Source: Chelydra serpentina
Taxonomy: Eukaryota > Chordata > Testudines > Chelydridae
Assembly (NCBI GenBank): GCA_037349315.1
Contig: JBAIAC010000068.1
Coordinates: 19,869,001 to 19,933,000 of the forward strand
Direction of reading: 5' to 3'
Length of the DNA stretch: 64,000 bases
Part shown: in pieces, positions 47,762 through 58,440 of the stretch
Layout: every line of letters begins with the position of its first letter
How positions within the stretch are numbered: position 1 is the first letter of the stretch
Made by a program: the position numbers and the translations under genes
The notes under the pieces: model-generated
The model's input: only the letters and a program-made list of their open reading frames with translations
Told to the model about the DNA's origin: nothing
The model's database searches: none

Positions 47762-48017
47762 TTGGACATAAGCTTGCGTGGGTAAAAAACCCACCTCTTC
47801 AGATGCATGGAGTGAAAATTACAGATGCAGGTATTATTATACAGTATAATAATGCCTGCATCTGTAATCTGCATCTATAATTTCACTCCATGCCTCTGAA
47901 GAAGTGGGTTTTTTACCCACGAAAGTTTATGCCCAAATAAATCTGTTAGTCTTTAAGGTGCCAGCAGACTCCTTGTTGTTTTTGTGGATACAGACTAACA
48001 CGGCTACCCCCTGATAC
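47762..48017 (+). mobile_element. fold-back retroposon-like element, family A copy 2
   Basis: Palindrome centred near 47842 with a single-copy 3' end reading AGACTAACACGGCTACCCC. It is flanked by a perfect 13-bp duplication TATTCTATTTCTT (47749-47761 and 48018-48030). Right arm hammerhead-like core: CTGAAGA 47896-47902, stem GTGGGT 47904-47909 with ACCCAC 47915-47920, GAAA 47921-47924. Left arm has the same on the other strand (CTGAAGA 47796-47802, stem 47789-47794/47778-47783, GAAA decayed to GCAA). Compared with the copy at 3.8 kb its 5' side is shorter, but the 3' end is the same. Confidence 0.75.
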
Positions 48018-48030
48018 TATTCTATTTCTT

Positions 48031-49774
48031 AACACTCTTGTCCAAATGTGCCTGCTCTTACTTTGAGACAGTAGGGCATGGTGCTATCAATCTAATCTAT
48101 CAGCATCTCAAAGATCATGTCATTAATCATTTGCCATTCCTGAACACTGCACCAATAGGCGTTCCTGCGAGAAACTGCCTGAGATCTCCTAAAGAGTGTG
48201 AAATGAACGCAGTGTTGCTAACTCTTGTGATTTTATTGCAATTCTCCCAGTATTTGGCATTTTTGACATAGCCCCAGCTCTTGGACTCATGTAATCATGT
48301 GAGAATCTCAGCTTTTGTATTTTAAAAATAACCCTATGCTTCCGGTCACTATGGTTGCTGAGAAAAGCTTGAAAGTGTGACTTGAGTAAACCCTTAAGGC
48401 TAAGAGCCAGAAGACAAAGAACCCAAAAGTTATTTAAAAAAAAACAACTCATGAATTAAGCAAACCTCATGATTTTTGACCTTGGTATTTAGTGTAGGGA
48501 ATACTGCCAATGTGATAAATATAAGTGGTAATTTAAGGTAGAATTCGCCCTAAGAGGAATCAACAGCCCTATTAAAAACACCCTTTACTTGTTGACTAAT
48601 GCCCTGTGACCTTAATTCAATAAGGGGCTACTAAGAAGCTTTTGGCCAGCTTAAAAGTATATTTTCCAATAATTATGCGGAGATGATAGCACACTGTGGT
48701 TCAGTTGAAAAGAACATTGTGGGGTGTGGTCCCTTAAAAGTAAGTTGCACCCTGTATTTTTCCATACTGTTCTCCTTTATCACCTTGAAATGCTGTCATC
48801 AAGTGATAATTCAAGTGACTGACTTGTACCATCCCCCCTGTAATTTGATGTCTGCCTGCTGAACAAAATGGGAGGAGTATGAGCAGCCAAAAAATCCATA
48901 GACAAATTTCTGAGTAGCTCACCTCCTCACACAGCTTGACTGCAAAGGATATGGATGCTAAACATTTTATTTTTGCTAGGGCCGTGATAGTGGCCATGCA
49001 ACGGGATTGTACCTCATTTTCCTTCAGCGACTCTGTGGTAATCACACTAGTGTTGCTTCACTGGAATCTCACCACATATATAGAATTGTCCATCTGTTAC
49101 TTCTCTTTTAATTTAAAGCATGAGCTGGCTTTGAGAAAACATTGTAACCCTAGTCCCACTGAAGGGAAAGGAATAGCAAGTGCTGGTCTGGTATTGTATT
49201 TCCGAAGTTCATTTCTGTAGGGTTCATTCATAAGGAAACACCACATCATCTCCTTGTCAGGTTAGGATTGTTTCTCCAATGTATGTGTTTCACACTCTGA
49301 AATAGTTTCCCCCCCCCGCTTTTTTTTTTTGCAATTGTAATATGCGTAACCTAGGTGACTATTGCCTGAAGCGTTTGTCAAACTCTGTTTCTTTTAAACA
49401 AACCCCTGTGGGGCTTCTTGGGAAATTTCAGGAACTTACTACATCTGTTCATCTAAACCGAGGATGGAAAACAAGCCCGAGGGCCAGATTCTCTGCTGCG
49501 TCCTGCTTAGGATAGGGCTGGTAGAGAACTGGGTATGGCTCCTTGATTCTCTCTGCCCTGATTCTGGAGACAAGTTAAAGCACACTAGGGGCTGCTCTAA
49601 CATGCACTAGCTGGCAATAGTCCCCAAGGGGCTTCCCACCAGCTGAAAAGTAGCCAGACTACAGTATGTTCTTGCTATACCTCCTCCCTATCAGAACTGA
49701 AGGGAGGTTGACATAGGTGCTACAGCTATGCTGGCACTACACCTACTAGGAGTCCTACCCATCACTTCTGCCCC
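48031..49774. other. no gene recognised
   Basis: Non-coding; C- and T-rich tracts near 49310-49330. Confidence 0.45.
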
Positions 49775-49953
49775 TAGAATCATAGAATCTCAGGGTTGGA
49801 AGGGACCTTAGGAGGTCATCTAGTCCAACCCCCTGCTCAAAGCAGGACCAATCCCCAATTTTTGCCCCAGATCCCTAAAAGGCCCCCTCAAGGATTGAAC
49901 TCACAACCCTGGGTTTAGCAGGCCAATGCTCAAACCACTGAGCTATCCCTCCC
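49775..49953 (-). mobile_element. Cry-type SINE with CR1 tail
   Basis: Same structure as the SINE at 13.2 kb: tRNA-like head at high coordinate (A-box inverse TGCTCAAACCACTGAGCTA at 49927-49945, B-box inverse GGATTGAACTCACAACCC near 49892-49909) and CR1 tail at low coordinate. A 7-bp duplication CTGCCCC flanks it (49768-49774, 49954-49960). Confidence 0.9.
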
Positions 49954-51012
49954 CTGCCCCGAAATAGAAGGGAGAATCATGTTTGAGGATCACACAGAAT
50001 ACCGTGCAGATGGGCCCTGGAATTCCACTGATGCAAGCACAGGAACTAACACGGCCATTCTGTTACATCCCTTGAAATCCAATCAGCTAAACATTCCTTT
50101 TCATTAATTAACTACTTATTAAGTTGAACCTTGCAAAGGAAATTAAAACCAACAGTAAAAGGTTATATAGCCATATAAATAAAAAGGAAACAAGAAGTGC
50201 GACCACTAAGCACTGAGGAGATTAAAGATAATATAAATCTGGCCAACACCTAAACAAATACTTTGCCTCAGTTTAAGGCTAATGACGAGTTTAGGGGTAG
50301 TGGCAGGGTGGCTAATGGAAATGAGGATATGGAAGTAGAAATTACCACATCTGAGATAGAAGTCAAATTCAAACAGCTTAAATGGACTAAATCAGGGGGC
50401 CCGGATAATCTCCATCCAACAATATTAAAGGAACTGGTACATGAAATTTGCAAGCCCGATAGCAAGGATTTTTAATGAATCTCCCAACTCAGGGGCCATA
50501 CCCTATGACTGGAGAATTGCTAATACAGTTCCTATTTTTAAGAAGGAGGAAAAGCGTGATCTGGGAAACTATAGGCCTGTTAGTTTGACCTCAGTTGTAT
50601 GAAAGGCCTTGAACAAATTTTGAAAGAGAAAGTACTGAAGAAATAGAGGTAAACGGTAACTGGGATAAAATACAACATGGTTTTAAAAAGTAGATTGTGC
50701 CGGACCAACCTGATCTCCTTCTTTGAGAAGATAACTGATTTGTTAGACAAAGGAAATGCAGTAGATCTAATCTACCTGGATTTCAGTAAGGCATTTGATA
50801 CAGTTCCACATGAGAAATTATTAGTTAAATTGGAGAAGATGGGAATTAATATGAGAATTGAAAGGTGGATAAGGAACTGGCTAAAGGGAAAACTACAACG
50901 GGTCATGCTGAAAGGTGAACTGCCAGGCTGGAGGGAGGTTACTAGTGGAGTTCTTGGGACGAACCTTATTTAACATTTTTGTTAATGACTGTAATTTTAG
51001 TGCCCTCGTGGC

Positions 51013-51343
51013 CAGGGCCGGCTCCAGGCACCAGCTTTCCAAGCTGGTCCTTGGGGTGGCATCGAGAATGGGGCGGCAGTCCGAGTCTCACAGCGGCAAT
51101 TCGGTGGCAGGTCTGCTCTTCCCACTGCCGAATTGCCACCGTGGGACTCGGACTGCCACGGCGGCAATGGGGCAGCAGGTCCGCCGCCCTTCCCTTGCCG
51201 CCACAGACTGGGACTGCCTGCGTCGGGGGCAGGGCCCCGCTACGTCTGCCTGCGTCGGGGGCGGGGCCCCGCTACGTCTGCCTGCGTCGCGGTCAGGGCC
51301 GCAGCAACTGCTTGGGGCGGCAAAATTGTGAGAGCCGCCCCTG
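51013..51343. mobile_element. hAT MITE (CAGGGCCGG ends) inside the LTR
   Basis: Termini CAGGGCCGGCTCCAGGCACC and, on the other strand, CAGGGGCGGCTCTCACAATT are flanked by CTCGTGGC (51005-51012) and CTCATGGC (51344-51351), an 8-bp duplication with one mismatch. GC-rich body with GTCGGGGGCAGGGCCCCGCT repeats. Non-coding. Confidence 0.75.
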
Positions 51344-51703
51344 CTCATGGCCAAGGTGGAATCTGCTCTGCAGGGAGCTCTGGCCAAGAAAAGGCATGCG
51401 CAGGAATGCAGCAGGGAAAGTTCCTTCCACCCCAGGGGCACCTGTTCCAAACCCCCCAGAGTGAACACACACACACACGAAAAGTACAATGAATATAGGA
51501 AAGCGAAATGTTTATTTACAGAGGGACGAAAGGAGAAAAACAACAAGGGGAAATATAGGGGGAGCGGTAAAATAGGGCTGCATTCAATTCAAGGCCCCAC
51601 AGGCTCAGTGGTACCACAGTCTGAAAGGGCAGACACTGAGCAATGTGTCTACACACAGAGTTCAGGAGTCCTGGGCAAAGATCCAGTCCAGTGGTGAGTC
51701 TTG

Positions 51704-52000
51704 GGGCTGGTCCACACTACCCCCCAAGTTCGAACTAAGATACGCGACTTCAGCTACGTGAATAATGTAGCTGAAGTCGAAGTATCTTATTTCGAACTTA
51801 AAAGTACTCACCGCTGGTCCAAATGGCGGCGCGCAAGCTCCCCCGTCGACTCCGCCTGCTCCATTCGTGGAGCAGGATTACCAGCGTCGACGGGGGAGCA
51901 CTTCCTGGTTCGATTTATCGCATCTAGACAAGACGCGATAAATCGAACCCAGAAGATCAATTGGACGCCTCCGATGCAGCGGGTAAGTGTAGACCTACCC
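51704..52000 (+). mobile_element. PIF/Harbinger-like MITE, family H, inside the LTR
   Basis: A 297-bp copy of the family at 20046 with the same two hairpins. Ends are GGGCTGGTCCACACTACC and AAGTGTAGACCTACCC, with a perfect 3-bp duplication TTG (51701-51703 and 52001-52003). Confidence 0.8.
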
Positions 52001-53242
52001 TTGGGTGCTCCTGGTCGTCTTCGGCACCAGTGAACTTTCCCCAACAAACCCCTCCGGTGCCCTCTTCTGCCGCTTTCTGCAAAGCCACACAGAGCGACAC
52101 CCTCCCCACTTAACTAGCTAATAGCCTCCCTCCTTATTCCCAGTGCAAAGTCACAAGCCCCAGCACTTACGGCCCCAGACAGCTCTGGGCAGCAGTGATA
52201 CTGGGTCCGGCTCCGGTTTGTCCTTCTCAGGGGATTCCTCCCTGGCACAGTGCTCCTCCTGGCTCCTGTCCTGGGGCGTCCCCGATCGGCCACTCTGTCC
52301 CTCCCAGGCTTCAGGCAGGTTCTTGGCCACTTCACTCTGTGAGGGCCGGCTTGCTGCAGCCCGTCTGTCTGGAGCTCCAGACACACACTGTGTCACTTTC
52401 CCCTCTTTCCCTGCTCCCCCTTCCTCCAACAGCGCTTCTTCCATCTGGAATGATCAGCACTTCCCCCCCTCAGGAAAAAGATGTAAAGAGGCCATGCTCT
52501 CTGAACCCCAAAGGGTTTACATGACCTTGGCACAAAAAGTGGGAGTGTGCTAATAAAATATTGCGGATGACACAAAGTTGGGAGACATTGTCAATAGACA
52601 GGAGGACCGGAATATCATACAGGAAGATCTGGACAAACTTGAAAACTGCAGTAATAGAAATGGGACGAAATGTAATAGTGCAAAGTGCAAGGTCATGCAC
52701 CTAGGCACTAACAAAAGGCATTTTTGCTATAAGCTGGGGATTTCAGTTGGAAGTGACAGAGTAGGAGAAAGACCTGGGTGTATTGGCTGATCACAGGATG
52801 ACTATAAGCCATCAATGTGATGCAGCCATGAAAAGGGTTAATGAAGTTCTAGGATGCATAAGGTGAGGTATTTCCAGTCGAGACTGGGAAGTGTTAGTAC
52901 TATTATGCAAGGCACCGGTGAGAACTCATCTGGAATAGTGTGTGCAATTCTGGTCTCACATGTTAAAGATGAATTCAAACTTGAACAGGTGCAGAGAAGG
53001 GCTACTAGGCTGATTCGAGGAATGGAAAACCTGCCTTATGAGGGGAGACTCCAAGAGCTTGAGTTGTTTCGCCTAACCAAACGAAGGCTGAGGGCAGATA
53101 TGACTGCTCTCTATAAATACATCAGAGGGATAAATACCAGGGAGGGAGAGGAGTCATTTAAGTTAAGCACCAATCTGGACACAAGAACAAAGATATATAC
53201 TGGCCATCAAGAAGTTTAGGCTTGAAATTAGATGAAGGTTTC

Positions 53243-53432
53243 ATAGAATCATAGATCATCAGAGTTGGAAGGGACCTTAGGAGGTCATCTAGTCCAAGCC
53301 CCTGCTCAAAGCAGGACCGATCCCCAATTTTTGCTCCAGATCCCTAAATGGCCCCCTCAAGGATTGAACTCACAACCCTGGGTTTAGCAGGCCAATGCTC
53401 AAACCACTGAGCTATCCCTCCCCCCCTGGGAT
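53243..53432 (-). mobile_element. Cry-type SINE inserted in the L3-like LINE
   Basis: tRNA-like head at 53396-53424 (A-box inverse) and 53361-53378 (B-box inverse GGATTGAACTCACAACCC), CR1 tail at 53243-53300. GGTTTC at 53237-53242 and 53433-53438 is the duplicated LINE target, since the LINE text GAAGGTTTC|TAACCATCAG is continuous without it. Confidence 0.9.
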
Positions 53433-53840
53433 GGTTTCTAACCATCAGAGGAGTGAAGTTCTGAATCAGCCTTCCCAGGGGAGCCGCAGGGGCAAAAAAC
53501 TTAACTGGCTTCTAGACTGAGCTTGATATTATGGAGGGGATGGTATGATGAGACTGCCTCCAGTGGCATGTACAATGGCAGGTTTGTGACTGCAAGCAGC
53601 AAATGTCGCTAATGGCCAGTCATGGGACACCATATGGTCTAGTCCACATGCTCAGGGTCTAACTGATCACCATATTTGGGGTTGGGAAGGAATTTTTCCC
53701 CAGGTCAGATTGGCAGAGACCCTGGCGGGGGTGGAGGGGTTGCTTTCTTCTTCAGCCTGGGGCATAGGTCACTTGCAGGTTTAAACTACTGTAAAAGGAG
53801 GATTCTCTATAACTTGAAGCCTTTAAATCATGATAATTTA

Positions 53841-55672
53841 TTATTCTTTTCAAGATTATTACTTGAAAACTTTTTTTTTAAACTGCTCAGGTGCTTCTAG
53901 TTGGATGTAGGGCGTGGGAGAGGAGGAATCCAATAAGGGAATGACTTTAAAATGAAAGAGGTGATTGTCCTATTTTACAGTGAGACACGTCTTTTAATAA
54001 CTGTTAATTTCTGCTGTTCAAGTAGCTACATTACATCATGTCCTTCAACCAGAATAAAAGACATCTTGATGCTAAAAATAAAGGAAATGGGAATTCACTT
54101 GCAGGAACTGAAATCCTTCACAGCAAGAATGTCCCGGCAGTGCTGAAGCTGGCTAAGGAAAGAAATGATGGAATAAAGGGAACAAATGTCCTAATGTAGT
54201 GTTCATTGCAAAGCTGGAGGAAAGGATGCCAAATAGTCTGTTTTTTTAGAAACTGTATAGTCATTCTGTGCCTGTTCCAGAGTCTGCCACAGACAACGTG
54301 AGAGTTTCCAGATTTCAGTGGGCTTTGGATTAGGCCCATAGTGAAAAAACAGACTACTGTGCTTACACAAATGACACTCCAGGGGCCTAATACTAATCAC
54401 ATACCAACAGCTATAATTCAGGAATAACGCCATTGGCATCAGTGAATATACACTGCTGCAAACTAAACCAGAATCGGGGTCTCTATATTTAAAGAGCAGT
54501 GTAATTAAAGCACCAGAACAGTCACGGTATTTTCTTTATATTGTAGCACCACTAGTCACACGCTTTTTTTTTTTTTTTTACTTAAAGCTAGATGGTTGTT
54601 TTGAAGTCTGTACAGCCCATATGGGGCCAGAATCTCAACTGGTGTAAATCGGTGTAGTGATTTACACCAGCTGAGTATCTGGCCAATGGTTTCTAAAAAT
54701 ATTAAATGATTACATATGCTTTTTAAAATGAAATATTTACCTGCTTAATGAATAAAAATAAAACAAAACAAAACATACTGCATCTGTTGATAGCCAGATG
54801 GTGATAACCATCAAAATGGAGCTTCCCCGATTAAAGATATCAGTATTGTACAGTCAAACCAAGACAATTGCTTCAGGTGACATATCAATTTAGTTACCAA
54901 ATGCATGGCAGATATTTAAAATGCACAGCCCCAATTAGGAAGATTATTTTCAGCTCCTGCTATAAATGGCAGGCTTCGGTCTGTTTAGGCTGAAGATGTG
55001 AGAATGTAACATTAGAGAGTTCTCTCTATTCTGGTGTTTTTTCACCAAGACTTTTATTTTACTCATAATCACTAGGAGTCACCCCAGAGAAAAACAATGG
55101 GTACAAATCTTCATTTATTCAGCCACTCATATCCTGTAAGACACACCACACTTCCAGTTGCTCATTGTTCATCATCATGAACAGTCCTACTTCAAAAGAG
55201 TGCAAATTAATACAGATTAAATGATCTTGGGGAAACTATCATTTCCACCACACAGCTCCCTCCGCCAGAGCTAATTAAAACTGTAACAAAGTTTACACCC
55301 CCCCCCCACACACACACATATTCCTCTCCCCACAAAACAAAACAACAAAGGTATTTTGCAGAAATATCCCTTAATGTTTTGTTGGTGGGTTTTTTTAAAT
55401 TATCATACTTGCATCAAATCTTAAGATTCCCGTAGCCAGAATTCTTGATTTGTCCATAGGCCAAGAAGTATGTGTTGGTTGGGAATTAAAAACCCAAAAC
55501 AAAAACCATGCATCCAGTGCACTTAAATAAGACTCAAAAGTGTGATTATCTCATGGGGATGACACGCCGTTTTAAAACTCCAGCATATATTCAGCACGGG
55601 GTCTCCTTCATGGAAGAACTAGCATGAAAGAAAAAGTACTACATAGTCAGTATATTTAGCAGCTAGGTCCAA
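53841..55672. other. no gene recognised
   Basis: Non-coding, AT-rich. Poly-T at 54564-54579. GGTGTAAATCGGTGTAGTG near 54643 is inverse to TTTACACCAGC just downstream. Confidence 0.45.
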
Positions 55673-55755
55673 GGCTATGCCTACATTACAAGCTGCGGGT
55701 GTGATTCCCTTGCTCATGTACACATGTACCTCTCATCAAGCTAGTGCGAGTATAA

Positions 55756-56356
55756 GGCTATGTCTCCACTACAGCCGGGATCGACACTCTGAGGGTACGT
55801 CTATACTTACGCGTCCGGTCGGAGGCGCGGGATCGATGTTCTGGGTTCGATTTATCGCGTCTTGTCTAGACGCGATAAATCGAACCAGGAAGTGCTCCGC
55901 CGTCGACGCTGGTAATCCAGCTCGACGAACGGAGTAGGCGGAGTCGACGGGGGAGCCTGCGCGCCGCGTGTGGACCCCGGGTAAGTGCTTTTTCATTCGA
56001 ACTAAGATAGTTTGACTTCAGCTACGTTATTCACGTAGCTGAAGTCGCGTATCTTAGTTCGAATTTCGGGGCTAGTGTAGACCTGCCCTGAGATCGATCC
56101 ACCGACAGTCGATTTAGCGGGTCTAGTGAAGACCCACCAAATCGACAGCTAATTGCTCTCCAGTCGACCCCTGTACTCTACCCCCGACGAGAAGAGTAAG
56201 GTAAGTCGACGGGAGAGTTTCTCCCGTCCGCCTCACCCCCCTGCGGCGTAGACCCCGCGGTATCTCGACCTAAGATACGTCGACTCCAGCGATGCTATTC
56301 ACGTAGCTGGAGTTGCGTAGCGTAGGTCGACTTACCGCAGTAGTGTAGACATAGTC
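55756..56356. mobile_element. middle MITE of the nest, PIF/Harbinger-like
   Basis: Inverted ends GGCTATGTCTCCACTAC and GTAGTGTAGACATAGTC are flanked by a perfect TAA duplication (55753-55755 and 56357-56359). It is split at 55792/56089 by the inner element. Its own body (TCGATTTAGCGGGTCTAGTG, CTATTCACGTAGCTGGAG) is a diverged cousin of family H. Confidence 0.75.
55793..56088 (-). mobile_element. inner PIF/Harbinger-like MITE, family H
   Basis: A 296-bp element in the opposite orientation to the copy at 20046 and nearly identical to it. The flanking duplication is TGA (55790-55792 and 56089-56091). Its removal rejoins GATCGACACTCTGA with GATCGATCCACC of the middle element. Confidence 0.85.
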
Positions 56357-56579
56357 TAAGTAGCAGTGTGGCCGTGGCAGCCCTGGTAGCGGCAGAAGAG
56401 GCGCAGCTTAACTCTACCAAGTACATACCCACAGGGTTCAGGCGGGTTCGTGCTTGACACAGCTAAGCCATGACTCTGCCGCCGCTACTCATGCCACCAC
56501 AGCTACACTGCTAATTATAATTGAGCTTGAGTCTGTGTATTCGAAGAGGGGAAAACCACATCCTAGCTCACAGATAGCC

Positions 56580-57034
56580 TAGATGCACCGAGTGTCGCAG
56601 GATTTTGTGCTGTGTCTTGCTCTTGTGCTCCCATTATAAGATTACATCTGGGACAAAAGAAACAATTCAACCCAAGATATCATGGATAAGAGCATGTAAC
56701 GTGTGAAGAGTGGGAATAAATTTGGTCTCGTTTATTTCCCGTGTAACATCTTTCATTGGTAGCACTTAAGAAGTGGCTTTGACAGTTTTCCCTCCTGAAA
56801 CCTACAGGAATCTCTCTCATTCTTCATCTTAAAAGCATTTTCGCCATTGTTTTGAAAATGACATCTCATGTGTATTATAAGGAAAGTGTTCATATACCAT
56901 CTGTAATACAAGAACGTAGACCGTTTAATTACAAAATATTGTAAGCACGCCATTTCCCATCTTTCCAATTCAGATCAGTTGTTAAATCCATACAACCTGT
57001 AGATTGTTGTTGATCCAGTTCTAACTAAAAAGAT
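56580..57034. other. no gene recognised
   Basis: Non-coding. Confidence 0.45.
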
Positions 57035-57235
57035 CTGAATCATGGCCCCATCCCCCTGTGCCATCCCTTCCCCTGAGCCCCTACCCCCACGCCACCCCTT
57101 CTCTCTGAGCCCCCGCCCTTGCACACCCCTTCCCCCCAAGACCCTACCCCCCACCTGCTCTTCTCTACTCCCCTACGGCTGGCCCTACGGCCATGGCCCC
57201 CTCTGTTCCAGCACCCGTGGATGGAATATGTTATC
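57035..57235. repeat. C-rich repeat fragment
   Basis: Imperfect units of CCCCTTCCCCTGAGCCCC ending GTTCCAGCACCCGTGGATGG. This recalls the interior of GC-rich hAT MITEs, but no termini are found. Confidence 0.35.
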
Positions 57236-58309
57236 ATTTACAAACTGAGGGCCTGATTCTTGTCCCACTGTATAAATCTGGGAAATTTTGCTGAAGTGCA
57301 GTTACTGAAGACTCTAAAATCAGACTTGAAATTAGGGCCAGCTTCAGGCTCCTTTACTCAGAAACTACAGTGATACCAGCTCAGACACTATGGTGATAAG
57401 GGATCTATAAAAACCCAAACAGAACAGAAGAGAAATACGCACATCAAGTAGTATCTTACTCTGGAACAACCCAACTGAATTACGGCAACCAGAATTGCAC
57501 CTATCGAAATTACATTTCCACGAATTTCTCTATGAAGGCCTAAATTTTTAGTGAGGTCTATCTGGAATCTTGTCTGGAGTATTTATGAAGTTCCCCAAAT
57601 GCTTCTTGGCAATTTGTCAATATGTTGGTATGCTGTTAGCACACTGCAGGGACACAAATTTCCATGATGCAAGTTGCTTATTTTTCTTAGTTCTTCACAT
57701 TGTTTTTTTAACTCTGTCTGCAAGCTTCTCATGGCAATCTCAGTTTTGATAACAGAATTATTAACAGTGGTGGAGGATGATGGGGGAATCTCAAGCTGAA
57801 TAAACACAAAAACCCTGGTGTATCTCACTGTTTGTTATTGCATGTATCATGTAGCAGTGTTAAGAAACAGGAAAAATTCTACTTCTCACAAAGCTAGTCT
57901 CATGGGAGGTAAAGTATCTGGTAAAGCAGCATTAAGGGGATGCCACAAATGTCTTTTTTGTCTTAATCTACTATTTAAATGACACCTAAAAAACTACATT
58001 AAAAGAAGGTTAAGGTTGCAGGGTTAAGCACTCAAAAGTCAGGAGGCTTCAGAATTAAGGTGGCCCATGTAGCCTTAATTCAGCCCCTGTACATATGAAT
58101 TATGATAATCTTTAATTACATGATCACAAACTCCTCCCCCCTCCCCCGACAACCTTTCCCTCAGTCAATGCACCAGATAGATGGTGCTCAGTGAATGAGC
58201 AGTTGTTAGATATTTCATTTTATCTTTTTTGGTCAATGTGTGGCCCCATGCCTTATTTACTACACAACACTGAATCTCTGTTTTGAATGCAGAATTATTC
58301 ATTTCCTCA
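57236..58309. other. no gene recognised
   Basis: Non-coding AT-rich DNA. Confidence 0.45.
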
Positions 58310-58440
58310 TGGACTTTTCTGTGGCACACATCACTGTAGCATCTGTGTGCTTCACAAACAATACATTTATCTGCACAACATCCTGTGCATATTATTGTTC
58401 CCCTTTTAACAACGAGGAACTGAGACAGATACATTAATGT
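58310..58440 (-). repeat. MIR-like SINE fragment
   Basis: CATCACTGTAGCATCTGTG, then ATTATTGTTCCCCTTTTAAC, then GAGGAACTGAGACAG: antisense MIR-type core. Confidence 0.5.

Larger units (their letters stand above)
50990..52521 (-). mobile_element. solo-LTR-like insertion (about 893 bp net) with TG...CA ends
   Basis: The insert begins TGTAATTTTAG and ends GGGTTTACA, so ends are TGTAA...TTACA. It is flanked by TGAC (50986-50989 and 52522-52525), and its removal restores the LINE reading frame. These are LTR hallmarks. Two later MITEs lie inside; subtracting them and their duplications leaves about 893 bp. On the minus strand AATAAA occurs at 51512-51517, which suggests that orientation. No internal retroviral coding sequence is present, consistent with a solo LTR. 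Class (ERV or Gypsy) not determined. Confidence 0.65.
50263..53219 (+). pseudogene. L3-like CR1 ORF2 pseudogene (interrupted)
   Basis: Same clade of endonuclease-reverse transcriptase as the young CR1, but with many stops and frameshifts. Removing 50990-52525 rejoins ...FNIFVND with LGTKSGSVLIK in frame, showing that the LTR insertion was a clean event in an already coding-derived sequence. One catalytic segment, FADD, reads ILRMTQ/ADDTKLG after a 1-bp gain (AAATATTGC). Confidence 0.8.
50120..53840 (+). mobile_element. L3-like CR1 LINE, split by three later insertions
   Basis: Forward ORF2 remnants run FKQLKWTKSGGPDNLHP (about 50370-50420), then [39 protein letters not shown] (50710-50820), GELPGWREVTSGV and FNIFVND up to 50989. 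The reading resumes at 52526 with LGTKSGSVLIK and ADDTKLGD, then [19 protein letters not shown] and [20 protein letters not shown] (52980-53110). The 3' UTR (AACCATCAGAGGAGTGAAG, CATATTTGGGGTTGGGAAGG, GGTCACTTGCAGG) continues to about 53840. A solo-LTR-like element (50990-52521) and a Cry SINE (53243-53432) interrupt it. A short deletion removed PQGS after SGV. Confidence 0.85.
55673..56579. mobile_element. outermost MITE of a three-level nest
   Basis: Left part 55673-55755 (GGCTATGCCTACATTAC, GCTGCGGGTGTGATTCCC, CTCATCAAGCTAGTGCGAG) and right part 56357-56579 (GCAGTGTGGCCGTGGCAGCC, inverse CCACAGCTACACTGC, then GATAGCC) form one palindromic element interrupted by the next level. The right arm repeats GTGTGGCCGTGGCAGC in inverse form, though diverged. 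Outer target duplication not preserved. Confidence 0.6.

Noticed and set aside
46747..47785. Glycine- or proline-rich open frames on both strands
   Set aside because: Produced by the C-rich minisatellite of a hAT element.
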